Below are positions 58,025 through 64,000 of a DNA stretch of 64,000 nucleotides, in pieces (positions within the stretch are counted from its first letter, which is position 1; every line of letters begins with the position of its first letter). Source of the stretch: Tragulus kanchil (lineage: Eukaryota > Chordata > Mammalia > Artiodactyla > Tragulidae). The translations under genes were made by a program, and so were the position numbers. The notes below the pieces were generated by a model that was not told where the DNA came from, did not search any database, and saw only the letters and a list, made by a program, of their open reading frames with translations. The stretch covers positions 43,795,501 through 43,859,500 of the forward strand of contig JAIOJX010000002.1 of the NCBI GenBank assembly GCA_022376925.1, read 5' to 3'.

Positions 58025-60635
58025 AAAATTTTATTTATTTTTTTAAATTGGAGAATACTTCATTCACAATATTGTGTTGGCTTTTGCCAACACAGAATCA
58101 GCTATAGATATACATATGCCCCCTTCTTCTTGAGTCTCCCTCCCATATCCCACATCATCGTACCCATCTAGGTTGTCACAGAGCACTGTGTGAGTTCCTT
58201 GCATCATATAGCAAATTCCCATTGACTATCTATCTTACATATGGTAATGCATATGTTTCCATACTGCTCTCTCAATCTGTTGTACCATCTCCTTTCACTA
58301 CTGTGTCCACAAGTCTGTTCTCTATGGCTGTGTCTCCATTGCTTTCCAGCAAATAAGTTTATCAGTAACATCTTTCTAGATTCCAAATATATGTGTTAAT
58401 ATATGATATTTGTCTTCTGACTTACTTCACTCTGCATGATAGACTCTAGGTTTATCAACCTTATTAGGACTGACTCAAATGTATTCTTTAAATGCTTTTT
58501 AAAAATTCTTTTCAATGCACTCTTTAATATTCCAGTGTACCACAACTTTTTTATCCATTCATTTGTCAATGAATGTCTAGGTTGCTTCCATGTCCCAGCT
58601 ATTGTGAATAGTGATACAATGAACATTGGGATGTATGTGTATCATTCAGTCATTGTTTTTTCAGGGTATATGGTCAGTAGTGAGATTGTTCATATGCTAG
58701 TTCAGTCATATGGTAGTTGGGAATCCCCATACTGTTCTCAATAGTGATTGAATCAGTTCACATTCCACCAACAGTACAGGAGAGTTCTCTTTCTTTCCAA
58801 ACACTCTCCAGGATTTATTGTTTAGATTTTTTGAGGAAGGCCATTTTGACTAGCATGAGGTGATACTTCACAGTAGTTTTTATTTGCATTTTTCTAATAG
58901 TGAGCAATGAGAGCAATGATCACCATCTTTTCATGTGTTTGTTGTCCATCAGTATGCCTTCTTTCGAGAAATGTCTGTATGGGTCTTTTGCCCATTTTTT
59001 GATTGGGCTGTTTGCTTTCCCAATGTTGAGCTGGATGAGCTGCTTATATATTCTGGAGATTAATCTCCATCAGTTGTTTCAATTGCTATTTTTCTCTTCC
59101 ATTCTGAGGGTTGCCTTTTAAGCTTGTTTATTGTTGCCACTACTATATAAAAGATTTTAAGTTTAGTCAATCCCCATTTGTTTATTTTTGGTTTTATTCC
59201 GTTACTCTAGGAGGCTGTTCAAAGAGGATCTTTCTGTGATATATATCAAAAAGTGTACTGCCTATATTTTTCTCTAAGATCTTTAAAATTTCTGGCCTTA
59301 CGTTTAAGTCTTTAATTCATATTGAGTTTAGTTTTGTGTATGATGTTAGGAAGTATTCTAGTTTCATTCTTTTACCTGTGGCTGTCCAGTTTTCCCAGCA
59401 CCATTTGTTGAAAAAGCTGTCTTTTTGTGATGTATATTCTTGCCAAAAATGAAAATAGACAAATATAAGACCAACAGAAGGCTGTGTCTCCATTGCTTTC
59501 CAGCAAATAAGTTTATCAGTCTTTCTAGATTCCAAATATATGTGTTAATATATGATATTTGTCTTCTGACTTACTTCACTCTGCATGATAGACTCTAGGT
59601 TTATCAACCTTATTAGGACTGACTCAAATGTATTCTTTAAATGCTTTTTAAAAATTCTTTTCAATGCACTCTTTAATATTCCAGTGTACCACAACTTTTT
59701 TATCCATTCATTTGTCAATGAATGTCTAGGTTGCTTCCATGTCCCAGCTATTGTGAATAGTGATACAATGAACATTGGGATGTATGTGTATCATTCAGTC
59801 ATTGTTTTTTCAGGGTATATGGTCAGTAGTGAGATTGTTCATATGCTAGTTCAGTCATATGGTAGTTGGGAATCCCCATACTGTTCTCAATAGTGATTGA
59901 ATCAGTTCACATTCCACCAACAGTACAGGAGAGTTCTCTTTCTTTCCAAACACTCTCCAGGATTTATTGTTTAGATTTTTTGAGGAAGGCCATTTTGACT
60001 AGCATGAGGTGATACTTCACAGTAGTTTTTATTTGCATTTTTCTAATAGTGAGCAATGAGAGCAATGATCACCATCTTTTCATGTGTTTGTTGTCCATCA
60101 GTATGCCTTCTTTCGAGAAATGTCTGTATGGGTCTTTTGCCCATTTTTTGATTGGGCTGTTTGCTTTCCCAATGTTGAGCTGGATGAGCTGCTTATATAT
60201 TCTGGAGATTAATCTCCATCAGTTGTTTCAATTGCTATTTTTCTCTTCCATTCTGAGGGTTGCCTTTTAAGCTTGTTTATTGTTGCCACTACTATATAAA
60301 AGATTTTAAGTTTAGTCAATCCCCATTTGTTTATTTTTGGTTTTATTCCGTTACTCTAGGAGGCTGTTCAAAGAGGATCTTTCTGTGATATATATCAAAA
60401 AGTGTACTGCCTATATTTTTCTCTAAGATCTTTAAAATTTCTGGCCTTACGTTTAAGTCTTTAATTCATATTGAGTTTAGTTTTGTGTATGATGTTAGGA
60501 AGTATTCTAGTTTCATTCTTTTACCTGTGGCTGTCCAGTTTTCCCAGCACCATTTGTTGAAAAAGCTGTCTTTTTGTGATGTATATTCTTGCCTAAAGAT
60601 GGATGAAAATAGACAAATATAAGACCAACAGAAGT
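58025..60635 (-). mobile_element. L1 3'UTR and ORF2 C-terminal part, antisense (with duplication 20)
   Basis: AATTGGAGAATACTTCATTC, GTCTCCCTCCCATATCCCAC, TTTATCCATTCATTTGTCAA, CATTCCACCAACAGTACAGG, TGATTGGGCTGTTTGCTTTC and CAGCACCATTTGTTGAAAAA are the reverse of the L1 3' region from the A-tail side into ORF2. Short frames such as 58396-58626 (-) are relics of it. Confidence 0.9.
58326..60635 (+). repeat. Duplication 20: 58326-59479 repeated as 59480-60635
   Basis: Offset 1154 falling to 1149 bp. Losses sit at the junction: ATCAGTCTTTCTAG for ATCAGTAACATCTTTC in the second copy's start, and TTGCCAAAAATG for TTGCCTAAAGATGG in the first copy's end. The middle is identical by eye. Confidence 0.95.
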
Positions 60636-60689
60636 TGCCCGCCCTCCCTCCCCGCCCCCTCAAAAAGAGTTTAAAAAGAAAAAAAAGAA

Positions 60690-61190
60690 ACTTACTCTTT
60701 GGAAGAAAAGCTATGACAAACCTAGACAGTGTATTAAAAAGCAGAGACATTTTGCTGACAAAAGTCCTATAAATCAAAGCTACAGTTTTCCCTGTGGTCA
60801 TGTATGGATGTGAGAGTTGGACCATAAAGAACACTGAGTGCTGAAGAATTGATGGCTTTGAACTGCAGTGCTGGAGAAGACTCTTGAGAGTGCCTTGGAA
60901 TGCAAAGGGATCAAACTAAGTCAATTCTAAGGGAAATCAACTCTGAACATTCATTGGAAGGGATGATGTCAAAAATAAAGCTCCAATAGTTGGGTCACCT
61001 GATGCAAAGAGATGACTCATTGGAACAGACACTGATTTGGGGGAAAAAGAAGGCAAAAGGAGAAGGGAATGACAGAGGACAAGATGTTTGGATGGCATCA
61101 CTAAGTCAATGGACATGGGAAATCTTGTGTGCTGCAGTCCATAGGGTCTCAAAGAGTTGGACATGACTGAGCAGCTGAACTGAACTGAAA
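60690..61190 (+). mobile_element. BovB LINE 3' part, sense
   Basis: Encodes in broken frames [20 protein letters not shown], then [18 protein letters not shown] and IVGSPDAKR, all matching the C-terminal part of the BovB protein (family [29 protein letters not shown]). It ends with the usual GGACATGACTGAGCAGCTGA and ACTGAACTGAA tail. A CT-rich scrap at 60635-60663 separates it from the L1. Confidence 0.92.
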
Positions 61191-62377
61191 AATAAGTCTT
61201 AGTAAAGGAAAAAAATTATTAAAAAAAGAACAACAGAATTGTATGAAAAGGAAAATAGATGAAGTATATATATTTATAGTGGTAGTAAAAACATTTTCCT
61301 GTGGCTTCAGTTGTCAGTGTCCTCACCACACAGTGAACTCCCATCAATCTGCCTACTCAGGAAATTCTCCTTTATTTCTAGAAAGGTTTCTGGATCTGCT
61401 ATGGGTCTTAATACATCAGCTCAGACACAGATCTAGCTTTATTTCAGTTTGTACTTGCTTCCAAATTCTACAATTTCTCTCAAAGTCCACAGCTTCAAGC
61501 CAATTGCTGCTTCTTTGACTGCAGGAGCAAATTCTCTTCCTTTTCTTTGCTCACACTGCCCCTGGTGCTCAGCTTTAGTACTGGTTCCTTCTCTGAATGA
61601 AGCCTGTTCCCTGATCCAGACAACTGGAGACTATGAGAACATTGAGAACCAGAGGTGTCAAGTAGACTACTTGAGGTCATACCACTAGCAAGGGACAGAG
61701 TCAAAATACATGACACCCAGCTTAATATCCATTCCATTTCACTGAAAAATCCTCAAGTCATTCAAAGAAATGAAATTATAGAAAGAAGTTTTCTGTAATT
61801 ATCATCTTAAACCCTGTCCTAATGACAAATTCCAAGCTAAAATTAACATTTTAGCTATAAATTACATTATGTTTATTCATGGATAATTAAGAAAAGTACA
61901 TCAAGTTAAAAAGGTTATAATTTATTTCCTTATAAGAAATACTTAAGCAGTGAACTTAGTTTTAGAATAATTCCCATAATTAATAATTCCTGTAATTCCC
62001 AAACATTCAAAAGAGTTCAGTAAGTCAAGAGAATGTGCTACTTAGGTCTCTTGCTATGAGTATATAATTTCTGAATGGCCTCAGCTACTGCAAAATAAAT
62101 CCATCACTGTGCTTTACCAAGACCATACTTCCCAGGGGCTGCTTCCAGCCAAAAACTGCATGTGACAGAGAAGGTGAGTTTCCTGCAAGATATGAGACTC
62201 TTAAAATAGGAGATATTGGCATGAAGACTACCCATTTTGTGGGCTGACTACCTCTTAAAATTGTGCTGCTGTTGGGGCCACTTTATTCTTCAGTCCTTCC
62301 TTTAGCTCTTCTTTTACAGGTATCAATCCTGCAGCATGGTCTAAAGACTCTCCCCGTATTCTACTCTTTCTCCTATC
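61191..62377. other. Unassigned DNA; weak MIR-like scrap near 61640-61740
   Basis: GACTACTTGAGGTCATACCA followed by AGCAAGGGACAGAGTC recalls the reverse MIR core ('ttgcccaaggtcacacagctagcaagtggcagagc'). The frames 61243-61518 (+), 61449-61688 (+) and 61495-61737 (-) overlap in conflicting directions and show no family features. Confidence 0.45.
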
Positions 62378-63023
62378 GTGCTCAAGTGTTCTCATTTTTT
62401 ATGTCTAATTCCATCTAGAGTTTACTTTTCAGTTGCATCTGAACTAACATAGAAGACAATGAATGACGGTAAAGAGCTAATGGGCATATTCATAAACTGG
62501 ATTTTTTTTTTACATATAAATAAGTTGGTGTCATGCAATTATTTTAAGTTCCATAGCTGATGGGATGTCTGTACTACTGACCCTTGAACTGAATTTGGTG
62601 CTCTAGAAATGGGTTTTCAAATGCTAGGCTAACTTGTTTTGTTTTGCTAATTAGAAGTTAAGTATTCACTTCAGTCTAGTATCCCCTCTAAAAAGGGAAA
62701 AGTAGAATACGGATAGAATATGTGTTATCTTTTCAAAATGTCTTACTTTAAAATATTTCAAAATTCAAACATATGTGTGTGCTTAATTTAACAGTATTAT
62801 ACACCCTGGGGTAATTAGTTACACTAATCGGAAATCCAGAGGTGGTGACAAGAAGTGATTTTATCTAAATATACAGCATGGAGTTTGTTAATTGGCACAA
62901 GGAATAACATTACTTTTCTTTTTTAAAGATACAAATGTTGCAAAATCCATTGTACTTGAATAAACTTTTAAGACAGAGGACCAAATCTACAACTTCACTT
63001 GGCTGTGAAGTTATATATCTCAT

Positions 63024-63056
<33 letters not shown>

Positions 63057-64000
63057 AGGTCTCCAAAGCCTATCTGAACAGAAGACTTGCTGATCAGACA
63101 GCGGTGTAATATTAGCTGTGATATAAATCTTCCTTTCAAGGGACTTTGTGTGAGTGCATGAAGACAGAAGACAAGTGGAGACAATGAAACTTACAAGATC
63201 AGGTTAAATATGTATGTGTACATGTGTCTGTGTATACATGACTTTCTAGTAATAAATATGTTCCTGTGGCAAAATTTAAACTGAAATATGATAATGAGAT
63301 TATAGTGAAGGTAGTATAGTTTCTACCTAGGTCTGGGAGGACTTCATTATATTCTATAATTTTTGAATACTGAATTTACTAGGTAGGGTCACAAAAATAA
63401 GGGTTTTATGCCAGATACCTGAAAGTTCAGGATATCTTTGAATTATATGATGGATTTGTACACAGGGAATCAAAATTATTGTGAAAAATGGCAGTTCATC
63501 AGTGCTCAAGTGTTCTCATTTTTATGTCTAATTCCATCTAGAGTTTACTTTTCAGTTGCATCTGAACTAACATAGAAGACAATGAATGACGGTAAAGAGC
63601 TAATGGGCATATTCATAAACTGGATTTTTTTACATATAAATAAGTTGGTGTCATGCAATTATTTTAAGTTCCATAGCTGATGGGATGTCTGTACTACTGA
63701 CCCTTGAACTGAATTTGGTGCTCTAGAAATGGGTTTTCAAATGCTAGGCTAACTTGTTTTGTTTTGCTAATTAGAAGTTAAGTATTCACTCTAGTCTAGT
63801 ATCCCCTCAAAAAAGGGAAAAGTAGAATACGGATAGAATATGTGTTATCTTTTCAAAATGTCTTACTTTAAAATATTTCAAAATTCAAACATATGTGTGT
63901 GCTTAATTTAACAGTATTATACACCCTGGGGTAATTAGTTACACTAATCGGAAATCCAGAGGTGGTGACAAGAAGTGATTTTATCTAAATATACAGCATG
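62378..64000 (+). repeat. Duplication 21: 62378-63501 repeated from 63502 to the window end
   Basis: Offset 1124 then about 1120 bp. The second copy is cut by the window edge at 64000. Junction microhomology GTGCTCAAG. Differences: T-run lengths, TTCAGTCTAG versus TCTAGTCTAG, and TCTAAAAAAG versus TCAAAAAAG. Otherwise unassigned DNA. Confidence 0.94.
63024..63050 (+). repeat. (CA)n microsatellite
   Basis: About 13 CA/AC units between CAT and TACACGAGG. Lies in the first copy of duplication 21; the window ends before its second copy. Confidence 0.93.

Noticed and set aside
1517..64000. CRISPR-like or satellite array from the many direct repeats
   Set aside because: Units are over 1 kb, each pair is a different sequence and there are no short repeats with spacers. 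A mammalian genome is also the wrong context.

Overview
The window is nuclear DNA of a ruminant (cattle, sheep, goat or deer type). The evidence is the repeats: BovB (RTE) LINE pieces, Bov-tA tRNA-Glu SINEs, CHR-type SINEs, ruminant-type L1 with its 5'UTR, and a ruminant-type ERV LTR, over an older layer of MIR, L2-like, MER5-like and MLT1-like debris. Families were assigned from memory of their consensus sequences, without a database search. I find no cellular protein-coding gene, no rRNA or tRNA gene and no CRISPR array. All coding signal belongs to decayed retrotransposons.

The dominant structure is not a gene. At 21 places a block of about 1.03 to 1.2 kb is followed at once, or after at most about 35 bp, by a nearly identical direct copy of itself. 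The copies differ mostly by homopolymer and microsatellite length and by small indels clustered beside the junctions. The blocks cut through every kind of sequence. Six neighbouring pairs overlap, so short segments occur three times. The best reading is overlapping contig ends joined without merging. About one third of the window is then redundant and the true locus is nearer 41 kb. Every copy number below should be read with that in mind.

Layout: 1-1516 unassigned sequence with a solo LTR (+). 1517-5394 duplication 1, then unique DNA with a MIR and an (AC)n. 5395-11264 a ruminant L1 (+) with 5'UTR, broken ORF1 and ORF2, cut off inside the reverse transcriptase. 11265-17585 unassigned DNA with a Bov-tA and an antisense BovB 3' end (both duplicated). 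17586-24170 a BovB 3' end, MIR, one antisense LTR and a (CA)n, all in a chain of overlapping duplications. 24178-31246 L1 3'UTR pieces, MIRs and a CHR SINE. 31247-33264 a CHR SINE with a double A-tail (duplicated). 33265-39420 mostly unassigned, with MER5-like pieces. 39424-47095 MLT1-like LTR, Tigger-like piece, an old L1 (5'UTR, ORF1, 3' end) and antisense BovB. 47110-54960 L1 3' end (-) facing an L1 ORF2 to 3'UTR (+) that contains a Bov-tA. 55146-57923 an LTR-like unit and two CHR SINEs. 58025-61190 L1 3' part (-) and BovB 3' part (+). 61191-64000 unassigned, with (CA)n and the last duplication.

Nothing here works as a gene set. The informative content is the history of nested retrotransposons and the assembly pattern.
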